NCBI GenBank assembly: GCA_046756985.1
Contig: JBHHXG010000005.1
Span: 1-37,030 of the forward strand
Reading direction: 5' to 3'
From: JBHHXG01 sp046756985
Lineage (GTDB): Bacteria; Pseudomonadota; Zetaproteobacteria; Mariprofundales; Mariprofundaceae
DNA length: 37,030 bases
A program made the position numbers and the translations under genes. The notes under the pieces were generated by a model, which was given only the letters and a program-made list of their open reading frames with translations, was not told where the DNA came from and did no database searches. Within the stretch, counting starts at the first letter, position 1; the number at the start of each line of letters is the position of its first letter. Positions 23,873-31,326 of this stretch are shown here, piece by piece.

Positions 23873-24246
23873 CGAGTCACCGCATGGCCAAAGAGATTAA
23901 TCGTTTTAGTGGCGCCACGCTCTGACCATGTAAAGACCACGCGCACATCCACGCTGCTGTCGGCCACTGTTGGATTCGGAATCACAGTAATCGTCGCCAC
24001 ACCTGAAGGGACACTGGTAAAATTTACAGTCCCGCCTGCATACCCTGCGCTGGCAGCCTGTGCCATTGCATCCGAGAGAGCGGATCGGGCCAGTGCTGAC
24101 GCATCCATACGGTGTTCACTTTGCTGATTGGAACGCATACCTGTAATCAACATTTGCCCCATGGCCAGCAGCAGCACGGCAGCGATAAACATCGCAATCA
24201 TAATCTCAATCAGGGTAAATCCCTCTTGTCTCTTCAGTGCTAACAT
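23869..24246 (-). CDS. pilV: Minor pilin PilV-like
   Basis: A 125-residue prepilin: leader MLALKRQEG, then FTLIEIMIAMFIAAVLLLAM with the glutamate at mature position 5. It continues GQMLITGMRSNQQSEHRMDA, where the R-S-N-x-Q stretch resembles PilV/PilW helices. It is short for PilV (usually 140-180), with a single beta domain (PNPTVADSSVDVRVVFTWSE). It overlaps fimT by seven bases and pilW by four. Assignment to PilV rather than another minor pilin is by order (fimT-pilV-pilW) and not by a diagnostic motif. Confidence 0.8.
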   Translation of the reverse strand: MLALKRQEGFTLIEIMIAMFIAAVLLLAMGQMLITGMRSNQQSEHRMDASALARSALSDAMAQAASAGYAGGTVNFTSVPSGVATITVIPNPTVADSSVDVRVVFTWSERGATKTINLFGHAVTR

Positions 24247-24719
24247 GCTCCACCTGCTACAACGGCAATGCGCCCTGTCACATCATTAACCTTGATGGTG
24301 AACATCTTGGTCACGCCTGTCTTCATCACGCGAAGATTTTGGGCATTACTGTCGGAGAATTGGACCTTGCCACGCGGAGTAAATGTAAAAGTGTCTGTTC
24401 CAGCCGGTTTCAGCACAGCCCCTGTGCATTTGAATCCCTGAATATCGACCGGCGCAAGGGATGAGGTGTAAGTGCTACTGGTCGTATAACTTACCGTGTC
24501 GTTCGTCCAGTCGAGAGTTACAACCTGGTTCACACCCGTGGATAAAGCGCGCAAGCGCATCTGCTGCAAAACACTGACAACGGTCTCTTTAGCTGAATCT
24601 ACGCGGGTTTTCTCGCGCAATGCTCCCCATGCGCCTGCCGCGATTGAAAGTAAAATGGCAGCAATCCCAATAACCACCACCATCTCAATCAGTGAGAACC
24701 CCGCCTCCCGCCCTTGCAT
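24240..24719 (-). CDS. fimT: FimT/GspH-type pseudopilin
   Basis: A pseudopilin opening MQGREAGFSLIEMVVVIGIA, with the cleavage site G/F and E5. The rest has the GspH/FimT pattern: ESTRVDSAKETVVSVLQQMR-like helix, then RLRALSTGVNQVVTLDW and a Cys-containing C-terminus (CTGAVLKPAGTDTF, with another Cys as the last residue) that could form the family disulfide. The start I give (24719) gives a normal six-residue leader but has no ribosome binding site. An upstream ATG pair at 24770/24767 (MMEKVRIQPRIRSRL) with a distant GAGG is possible and would overlap the divergent gene at 24751. It is the first gene of the minor pilin operon. Confidence 0.85.
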   Translation of the reverse strand: MQGREAGFSLIEMVVVIGIAAILLSIAAGAWGALREKTRVDSAKETVVSVLQQMRLRALSTGVNQVVTLDWTNDTVSYTTSSTYTSSLAPVDIQGFKCTGAVLKPAGTDTFTFTPRGKVQFSDSNAQNLRVMKTGVTKMFTIKVNDVTGRIAVVAGGAC

Positions 24720-24750
24720 ATGACACAGGCGAGACCGTATCCTTGGCTGA

Positions 24751-27207
24751 ATGCGCACTTTTTCCATCATCGTTAAATTAGGCCTCGCTTTCCTCATCTT
24801 TACTGTGACAGCCGTCACAATAGGATATCTCTATTTTTCCGACAAGCTTCCTGAACTTAGCACGCTTTCCGAATACCAGCCACCACTGGCGACCCGTGTT
24901 TTTAACACCCGCGGCGAACTGGTGGCCGAATATGCCGACGAACACCGTATCCTGACGCCACTGGAAGAGATTCCGGCCAGGGTCCGCAATGCCTTTCTGG
25001 CTGCTGAAGATCAGCAATTTTATCAGCATCCTGGCATTAACCCGGCGCGCATTGTATCCGCGGCCATTGCCAATTTACGGGCAGGTCGCACCATTCAGGG
25101 CGGCAGCACCATTACGCAACAGGTTGCAAAGAATTTTCTTCTCAGCCCGGAACGCACCTATACGCGGAAAATCCGTGAAATCATCCTCGCTTATCGTATT
25201 GAAAAGGCCTTCAGCAAGGATGATATTTTATACCTGTACCTGAACCATATTTACCTGGGCCGGGGCGCTTACGGCGTGGCCAGTGCCGCCTGGCGTTATT
25301 TTGGCAAACGCCTGGATGAGCTGACGCTGGCTGAAGCCGCCATGCTGGCGGGTCTTCCCAAGGCTCCCGGTAAATACGCGCCGCACCTGAATCCGGATAA
25401 TGCCCTTAAACGCCGCAATACCGTGTTGTATCTGATGCAGCAAAGCAGCTTTGCCAGCCCCGGAGATGTTGCCGAAGCAATCAAGGCGCCTCTGCAGGTG
25501 GCCCCTCTGCCACGCTCCAGCCTGACCAATACCTATGAAAACAGTGTACAACAACTGCTTATTCAGCAATTTGGAGCACAGACGCTTCGCAGACAGGGGC
25601 TCACCATCATCATTCCCTACGACCCACGCGCTGAAGAGGCTGCCATACATGCCGTACGCAAAGGGCTACTGGAGATCGAACAGCGTCAGCTCTATCGCTT
25701 CCCCACGCACCACGCACCCGAACAATGGGAGGAATTGCTGGAAACTTGGGCCAACCAGCGCCAGGACCAACCAGCGCCACTGGCAACCGATGAACTGATG
25801 CCTGCCCTGGTGGAAGAAGTGATGTCGGATGGCCGCCTCAAGGTGAACGATGGCATCCGGCAATGGATACTCACCAAACCCAAATGGAAATGGGAAGACT
25901 ATCCCGAGCCGGAACCAGCACCTGAACCTGATCTCGCACCTGAACCCGCAGCCGGTGAAGAAGATGCCGGAGAGGAGACCGGTAGCACACCTGTGCCTGA
26001 ACAGAAAAAGCGGCCACCTACACGTACATGGATTGCCGGTGATGAAATCGTGCTGCAGGGAACAAAAGACGGAGGCGTCCGGTTGACACAGCGCCCATCC
26101 ATCGAGGCTGCACTGTACAGTATCGATCTAAAGCATGGAACGGTGCTGGCGCAGGTCGGAGGTTTTGACTATAAACTCGGTGATTTTGACCGCGTCGGCC
26201 ATGCCATGCGCCAGCCCGGCAGCGCCTTCAAGCCGTTTCTGTATGCCACGGCGATGGAATCAGGCTTTACACCAGCCAGTATTGTTATGGATTCGCCGGT
26301 TGTGTTTGAAAATCAGCAGATCGATGAATACTGGCGACCGGAAAATTACCGTAATCGCTTTGTAGGTCAGGTGACGCTTCGCGATGCACTTGAGCATTCG
26401 CGCAATCTTGCCTCCATCAAGCTGTTGCAGAATATCGGTATTGGGCGTTTCCTGCGCAGCCTGCGCAACTATCCATTGCAGCGGGATTTTCCGCCGCAGC
26501 TGGCGCTGGCCCTGGGAGCAACGGAAGTCACGCCGGAAGCCTTAACCGAATCCTATATTGTGTTTGCCAGCTCCGGACAAAAATGGAAGCCGGTCAGTGT
26601 ACTGCAGGTGCAGGACAGAACCGGAAAATCGTTGCATAGATCAGTAGCTGGAAACCGTTGTCAGGTCTGTCATGCCGACCCTGTGCTGCCCGTAGGAGAC
26701 AATATGACCCCGGCCGAGCAGGTCATTGATCCGGTCAGCAATTTTCTGGTTACCAACATGATGAAGGGCGTCATTGAACGCGGTACCGGGCGCCGCGCCC
26801 GCGCGCTGAACCGCCCTGCCGCAGGCAAGACAGGGACAACCAACAAACAGGTGGATGCATGGTTCATGGGTTATACACCTCAGATACTGACCGGTGTCTG
26901 GGTCGGAAGGGACACGCCCGTCAGTATGGGAAGACACGAAACAGGTTCGCGGGCAGCCCTGCCAATATGGCTTGAGGCCATGCAATCCTTCCATCGCGGC
27001 AAGCCTGTTGAAGATTTTATTCCGCCGGAAGACACCGAATGGGTCGCCATCGATCCGAAAACAGGCAAGCTGGCCGGTGAGGATACTGAATTACCGTTCC
27101 TTGAAGCATTCCGTGTCGGCACCGCGCCTGTCGAGGAAGAGCGCAAGCAGGAGACGGATAATCAGCCGGAACACAAAAAAAAGAACTTCTTTGACCTAGG
27201 CCTGTAG
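24751..27207 (+). CDS. mrcA: Penicillin-binding protein 1A (class A, bifunctional)
   Basis: An 818-residue PBP1A. An inner-membrane anchor lies at about 6-27; the glycosyltransferase has the catalytic E86 in AAEDQQFYQHPGIN and RTIQGGSTITQQVAKNFLLS. The transpeptidase has S491-A-F-K494, S550-R-N552 and K693-T-G-T-T-N. Between transglycosylase and transpeptidase there is a Pro/Glu-rich insert (25903-25990, repeated PEP units) inside the OB-like domain. Between the SRN and KTG motifs lies C637-Q-V-C640-H641. A stop codon sits directly before the ATG at 24751, so the start is fixed even though the binding site is poor. It polymerises and cross-links periplasmic peptidoglycan. It is divergent from fimT. 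Confidence 0.95.
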   Translation: MRTFSIIVKLGLAFLIFTVTAVTIGYLYFSDKLPELSTLSEYQPPLATRVFNTRGELVAEYADEHRILTPLEEIPARVRNAFLAAEDQQFYQHPGINPARIVSAAIANLRAGRTIQGGSTITQQVAKNFLLSPERTYTRKIREIILAYRIEKAFSKDDILYLYLNHIYLGRGAYGVASAAWRYFGKRLDELTLAEAAMLAGLPKAPGKYAPHLNPDNALKRRNTVLYLMQQSSFASPGDVAEAIKAPLQVAPLPRSSLTNTYENSVQQLLIQQFGAQTLRRQGLTIIIPYDPRAEEAAIHAVRKGLLEIEQRQLYRFPTHHAPEQWEELLETWANQRQDQPAPLATDELMPALVEEVMSDGRLKVNDGIRQWILTKPKWKWEDYPEPEPAPEPDLAPEPAAGEEDAGEETGSTPVPEQKKRPPTRTWIAGDEIVLQGTKDGGVRLTQRPSIEAALYSIDLKHGTVLAQVGGFDYKLGDFDRVGHAMRQPGSAFKPFLYATAMESGFTPASIVMDSPVVFENQQIDEYWRPENYRNRFVGQVTLRDALEHSRNLASIKLLQNIGIGRFLRSLRNYPLQRDFPPQLALALGATEVTPEALTESYIVFASSGQKWKPVSVLQVQDRTGKSLHRSVAGNRCQVCHADPVLPVGDNMTPAEQVIDPVSNFLVTNMMKGVIERGTGRRARALNRPAAGKTGTTNKQVDAWFMGYTPQILTGVWVGRDTPVSMGRHETGSRAALPIWLEAMQSFHRGKPVEDFIPPEDTEWVAIDPKTGKLAGEDTELPFLEAFRVGTAPVEEERKQETDNQPEHKKKNFFDLGL
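25751..25779 (+). repeat. 13-bp direct repeat inside the PBP1A gene
   Basis: CCAACCAGCGCCA occurs at 25751-25763 and again at 25767-25779, 16 bases apart. Because 16 is not a multiple of three, the two copies are read in different frames. It probably reflects a small past duplication. Confidence 0.55.
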
Positions 27208-27267
27208 TCTGATAACTGCCGGATCAGGGCGCTATCATTCACCGCTTCAGCCGGCAAAACCGACCAA

Positions 27268-27600
27268 TTAACTGTCAGACAAGGCATTGACTTTCGCGGC
27301 CATGATAAAATCATTTTCATGCAGACCGCCAATCTTGTGCGTAAAATAAACAATTGTGCAATAGCCCCAGCCGAACGTGATGTCGGGATGATGATTTTCC
27401 GATTCGGAAACCGCCCCGGCCTTACTGGCAAACTCCTGAGCAGCAACAAAATTACGGAAGATGAATGTCCGGCGAAGTTTTTTGGCATCATCAATCAATT
27501 CCCAGCCTGGAACCTCGGCCAGCAGCGCCCGGGCTGCTTCGGCCGTTAATGGCGGCACGCCGCCCTGACAGGGAACGCATGCCTTTTCCTGTAAAGCCAT
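27268..27600 (-). CDS. phhB: Pterin-4-alpha-carbinolamine dehydratase
   Basis: A protein of about 110 residues. The active site is in SENHHPDITFGWGYCTIVYF followed by THKIGGLHENDFIMAAKV: the His-His-Pro pair and the later His/Asp match the family pattern. The enzyme dehydrates 4a-carbinolamine tetrahydropterin, usually for phenylalanine hydroxylase, which is not in this window. Two ATGs stand together; 27600 is chosen since GGAGG then lies five bases ahead. The N-terminus has an unusual CVPC pair (residues 7-10). It converges with PBP1A, leaving 60 bases with no clear terminator. Confidence 0.9.
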   Translation of the reverse strand: MALQEKACVPCQGGVPPLTAEAARALLAEVPGWELIDDAKKLRRTFIFRNFVAAQEFASKAGAVSESENHHPDITFGWGYCTIVYFTHKIGGLHENDFIMAAKVNALSDS

Positions 27601-27652
27601 CATAACCTCCTTTGATGCCACTTACCGCCGCCCACTGCCATTCCTTTCCGGC

Positions 27653-27661
27653 ATTATAGCA
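27653..27661 (-). promoter_or_regulatory. Extended -10 promoter for phhB
   Basis: On the minus strand TGCTATAAT is a perfect -10 hexamer with an extended TGN. The -35 position (about 27676-27681) reads poorly, as is common for extended -10 promoters. It predicts a leader of about 45 bases. Confidence 0.5.
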
Positions 27662-27716
27662 GCCATGGGACAAAGTGCTGATGTAATTGATGATGGAAAA
27701 GAGCTGACTAAATTTT

Positions 27717-28385
27717 ATGGATATTTCGGAGCACCCTTTGCCGAAAAGGCATACAGAAGCGGATATTCAACGCACACCTGTCCGGCTAAGTCTGTTCCGC
27801 TGGGCAGGGCAATGGGGACCGATCCGTATCATTGTGCCATGCGGAGAATGCTCGCTGACCTCGGATATTATTGCCGACGTGTTGGATCAGGAATTGGCAG
27901 GCATTCCCGTTCGCTTTGAAGCCCGCGACTGGTTGTCCGAATGGTGGCGACCACTGTTCAGGGGTGGCTGGCATGCACCCATTGTCATGGTTGAAGGAAA
28001 AATCATCTCGCAGGGTGCCGCGCTGAACCGGGGCGTTCTGGCTCAGGCCGTTATCGAGGCCTATGCGAGAAAAAACCGCATTGTCCGGAATGTATTGTTT
28101 GGCAAACAGGGATGCCCGCACTGCGAACGGGCAAAGGAATATCTGGGGCATGCCCATATCCGCTTTGAATACCGTGACGTTATCAGGGATCCCGCAGCAC
28201 TTTACGAAATGCTGGTCCGCACCAAACCTATCATAGGTGCGGCTACCCCTATTACGGTGCCTCAGATATGGCTTGATGGCCATTACATCGGGGGAGCAGA
28301 AGAATTGGGCCGTATACTTCATCAGCAGGTGGAACCCAACCCGGAACGGGGCCAGTGCTCATTGTCCCCCAATCGGATCTTATAG
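27717..28385 (+). CDS. Glutaredoxin-type protein with two thioredoxin-fold halves
   Basis: A 222-residue cytoplasmic protein. The C-terminal half is a classic glutaredoxin: VLFGKQGCPHCERAKEYL (CPHC at 133-136), then ITVPQIWLDGHYIGGAEELG, with the cis-proline TVP and GG glutathione-site motifs. The N-terminal half also has a C-G-E-C pair (42-45) followed by a helix, and a HAPIVMVEGK segment with the cis-Pro-like position and QGAALNRGVLAQAV, resembling a glutathione S-transferase-type first domain. It may reduce or bind a glutathione mixed disulfide or pass iron-sulfur clusters. The start ATG 27717 is fixed by an in-frame stop at 27705. I know no name for the fusion. Confidence 0.75.
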   Translation: MDISEHPLPKRHTEADIQRTPVRLSLFRWAGQWGPIRIIVPCGECSLTSDIIADVLDQELAGIPVRFEARDWLSEWWRPLFRGGWHAPIVMVEGKIISQGAALNRGVLAQAVIEAYARKNRIVRNVLFGKQGCPHCERAKEYLGHAHIRFEYRDVIRDPAALYEMLVRTKPIIGAATPITVPQIWLDGHYIGGAEELGRILHQQVEPNPERGQCSLSPNRIL

Positions 28386-28406
28386 CGTTCCAGAGATAGC
28401 GCTTTT

Positions 28407-28426
28407 CAGCATCGCTGCAATTTTTT
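28407..28426 (+). terminator. Weak terminator-like hairpin after the glutaredoxin gene
   Basis: CAGC-atc-GCTG is followed by CAATTTTTT. The stem is only four base pairs, so it is weak, but its T-run and position 20 bases after a stop codon fit a leaky terminator. Confidence 0.35.
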
Positions 28427-28440
28427 ACGGCGACTCGCAG

Positions 28441-28466
28441 AAGCCTGTGTTATACTTCACAGGCTT
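28441..28466 (+). terminator. Terminator hairpin whose loop carries the ppdK extended -10
   Basis: AAGCCTGTG (28441-28449) and CACAGGCTT (28458-28466) form a perfect nine-base-pair stem with loop TTATACTT; TTTT follows. The same bases give TGTTATACT (28448-28456), an extended -10 promoter predicting a start near 28463 and a leader of about 90 bases for ppdK. Confidence 0.6.
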
Positions 28467-28554
28467 TTCAGCGCCCACCATGCGATGCTTGCTACGCGCA
28501 AATATGCATCACAGGCGCAAAAAATATGATTTTAATCTTGGTAGGAAAATAACA

Positions 28555-31317
28555 ATGTCAGCTAAAACCGGACACACCAAACACATCTTTGCCTTTCATG
28601 AAGGCGACGGCAAAAACAAACAACTGCTTGGCGGCAAGGGAGCGAATCTGTGCGAAATGACGCAGATCGGCCTGAATGTGCCACCGGGATTTGTCATTAC
28701 TACCGAGGCCTGTCTTGCCTATCTGGACAACAAGACAAAAGAATTCCCTGCCGGACTGATGGACCAGGTCCGTGAACAGATGCAGGCGCTGGAAAAGGCA
28801 ACTGGAAAAGGCTTCGGAGATGCCAAAAACCCGTTGCTGATTTCTGTACGTTCCGGATCAGCCATGTCCATGCCCGGCATGATGGACACCATCCTCAACC
28901 TCGGACTCAATCAGGAAACGCTACAGGGAGAAATTGAGCAAACCGGCGATGAACGTTTCGGTTATGATGCCTATCGCCGTTTTATCCAGCTGTTCGGTAA
29001 AGTAGCGCTTGGCATACCCGATGAGCTTTTTGACGAACCGTTCGAGACCATCAAGGAACGTGAAGGCGCCAAGGAAGATGTAGCGCTCACCGCTGAAAAC
29101 CTGAAAGAGGTCAGCGAACTGTTCCTCGAAGTGGTGCACAGCCACACGGGGAAACCTTTCCCTGAAGATCCCTATGAACAGCTCGAAATAGCTATCAAGG
29201 CTGTATTCGACTCATGGATGGGCAAACGCGCCATCGACTACCGGCGCGAATTCAATATTACACCGGACCTGGCCAATGGCACGGCGGTCAACATCTGCAC
29301 CATGGTATTCGGTAATCGTGGTAACGATTCTGCAACCGGCGTGGCCTTCACGCGTAACCCGGGCACAGGAGAAAACTGCTTTTACGGTGAGTATCTCGTT
29401 AACGCCCAGGGTGAAGATGTGGTGGCCGGCATCCGCACACCCAAGCCAATTGATCGCATGGCTGTGGAAATGCCTGAACTGCACAAACAACTAGAAGAAC
29501 TGCGCAGCAAACTGGAAAACCACTACCATGAAGTACAGGACTTTGAGTTCACCATCGAAAAGGGAGAACTGTTCTGCCTGCAAACCCGTAACGGCAAGAT
29601 GAACGCAACCGCCATGGTGCGCACATCGGTCGAGATGGAACAGCAGGGACTGATCACGAAAGAAGAAGCGCTGCTTCGTATTGATCCTGAATCACTGGAG
29701 CAGATGCTTTTCCCGCGTCTTGACCCCAATGCCAAAGTCGAACCTCTAGCCACAGGCCTGCCAGCCAGCCCGGGCGCTGCATGCGGCCATGTTGTCTTTG
29801 ATGCAGATCGCGCCGTTGCCCAGGGCGGCCCCGGCAAACGCCTGATTCTTCTGCGCGAAGAGACCAAACCTGAAGATATTCACGGTTTTTTTGTATCCGA
29901 AGCCATCCTCACCTCGCGTGGCGGTAAAACCAGTCATGCGGCTGTGGTTGCGCGTGGTATGGGCAAACCCTGCGTAGCAGGCGCTGAAGGCATCGAAGTC
30001 GATGTGCAGGCTCGCCGTGCCCATATCGGTGATGTTGTCATTAAAGAAGGCGATATGATTACTATTGATGGTACATCCGGTAACGTGTACTTGGGTGAGG
30101 TGCCAACTGTCGAGGCTGAATTTACCAAAGAGCTTAAAACACTGCTCTCCTGGGCGGATGAAAACGCAAGGCTGAAAGTGATGGCCAATGCGGATGTTCC
30201 TGAAGATGCCGAACGCGCACTGAAATACGGCGCAATGGGTATCGGCCTGTGCCGCACCGAGCGCATGTTTAATGCAGCTGATCGCCTGCCGATTGTGCTG
30301 GAAATGATTGTTTCCGACACATTGGAACAGCGTCAGGATGCTTTGGATAGACTGCTGCCGATTCAGCGTCAGGACTTCATTGACCTGTTTACAACCATGT
30401 CGCCACGACCTGTCACGGTGCGTCTGCTTGATCCGCCAATTCACGAGTTTCTGCCTTCGGAAAATCAGCTGATTGATGATCTGGCCCATCTCAAACATCT
30501 CAAGGATAGTATGCGTGGTTCAGAAGTTCTTTCCGCTACGCTCAGCCTGCTCTCAACTGAAAGTGGTAAAATCGAACCGATTCAGCAACTGGCAGACTCG
30601 TCACTGGTGGATGAAGCGATTGAGAAAAAAGAAGCAATCCTGAAAAAGGTTCGTGCCCTGTTCGAAGTCAATCCCATGCTGGGACATCGTGGCGTTCGCC
30701 TGGGTATCACTTTCCCGGAAATCTATGCCATGCAGATTCGTGCGGTTTTGGAAGCGGCCTGCGAATGCCAGAAAAAAGGCATCGAGGTTCATCCGGAGAT
30801 CATGGTGCCGCAGGTGTGTACATCGGTGGAGCTGAAACAGGTTAAATCCCATGTGGATACGATCAAGAAACAGGTAAAAGACGCATGTGGCATCGCGCCG
30901 GAGTTCAAGTTCGGCACCATGATTGAGGTCGTACGCGCCTGCATGCGTGCCAGGCAATTGGCCGAAGAAGTGGAATTCTTCTCCTTTGGCACCAACGACC
31001 TCACTCAGGCCACGTTCTCCTTCTCACGCGAGGATGCGGAAAACAAGTTCCTGCCGATGTATAATGAGGTCGGCATCCTGCAGGACAATCCCTTTGAAGT
31101 GCTGGATACCAGCGGCGTTGGCCAGTTGATGCAACTGGGTATTGAGTGGGGACGCAGTATCAAGCCTGACCTGAAAGTAGGCATCTGTGGCGAACATGGC
31201 GGTCATCCTGCCTCCATCCGATTTTGCCACCGGATTGGCCTGAGCTATGTTTCGTGTTCGGGTCCGCGTGTGCCGATTGCCAGACTGGCCGCTGCGCACG
31301 CTGCCCTGCAGGAGTAG
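28555..31317 (+). CDS. ppdK: Pyruvate, phosphate dikinase
   Basis: A 920-residue PPDK, which interconverts pyruvate, ATP and phosphate with PEP, AMP and pyrophosphate. Domains: ATP-grasp at the start (LLGGKGANLCEMTQIGLNVP, SGSAMSMPGMMDTILNLGLN), the central phosphohistidine domain with H461 in GGKTSHAAVVARG, and the C-terminal TIM barrel with C878 in GICGEHGGHPASI and the metal site in FSFGTNDLTQATFSFSREDA. AGGAAAA eight bases ahead supports the ATG at 28555; the frame extends further up but has no binding site there. The gene is convergent with cimA only nine bases away. It suggests PEP synthesis or pyrophosphate-linked glycolysis. Confidence 0.96.
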   Translation: MSAKTGHTKHIFAFHEGDGKNKQLLGGKGANLCEMTQIGLNVPPGFVITTEACLAYLDNKTKEFPAGLMDQVREQMQALEKATGKGFGDAKNPLLISVRSGSAMSMPGMMDTILNLGLNQETLQGEIEQTGDERFGYDAYRRFIQLFGKVALGIPDELFDEPFETIKEREGAKEDVALTAENLKEVSELFLEVVHSHTGKPFPEDPYEQLEIAIKAVFDSWMGKRAIDYRREFNITPDLANGTAVNICTMVFGNRGNDSATGVAFTRNPGTGENCFYGEYLVNAQGEDVVAGIRTPKPIDRMAVEMPELHKQLEELRSKLENHYHEVQDFEFTIEKGELFCLQTRNGKMNATAMVRTSVEMEQQGLITKEEALLRIDPESLEQMLFPRLDPNAKVEPLATGLPASPGAACGHVVFDADRAVAQGGPGKRLILLREETKPEDIHGFFVSEAILTSRGGKTSHAAVVARGMGKPCVAGAEGIEVDVQARRAHIGDVVIKEGDMITIDGTSGNVYLGEVPTVEAEFTKELKTLLSWADENARLKVMANADVPEDAERALKYGAMGIGLCRTERMFNAADRLPIVLEMIVSDTLEQRQDALDRLLPIQRQDFIDLFTTMSPRPVTVRLLDPPIHEFLPSENQLIDDLAHLKHLKDSMRGSEVLSATLSLLSTESGKIEPIQQLADSSLVDEAIEKKEAILKKVRALFEVNPMLGHRGVRLGITFPEIYAMQIRAVLEAACECQKKGIEVHPEIMVPQVCTSVELKQVKSHVDTIKKQVKDACGIAPEFKFGTMIEVVRACMRARQLAEEVEFFSFGTNDLTQATFSFSREDAENKFLPMYNEVGILQDNPFEVLDTSGVGQLMQLGIEWGRSIKPDLKVGICGEHGGHPASIRFCHRIGLSYVSCSGPRVPIARLAAAHAALQE

Positions 31318-31326
31318 TCCGAGCCT

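Noticed and set aside
27208..27267. Inverted repeat CTGAT/ATCAG between PBP1A and phhB
   Set aside because: Short stem, no T-run; not convincing as a terminator.
29746..30498. 250-codon minus-strand frame opposite ppdK
   Set aside because: Same reason; the plus-strand frame has every PPDK motif.
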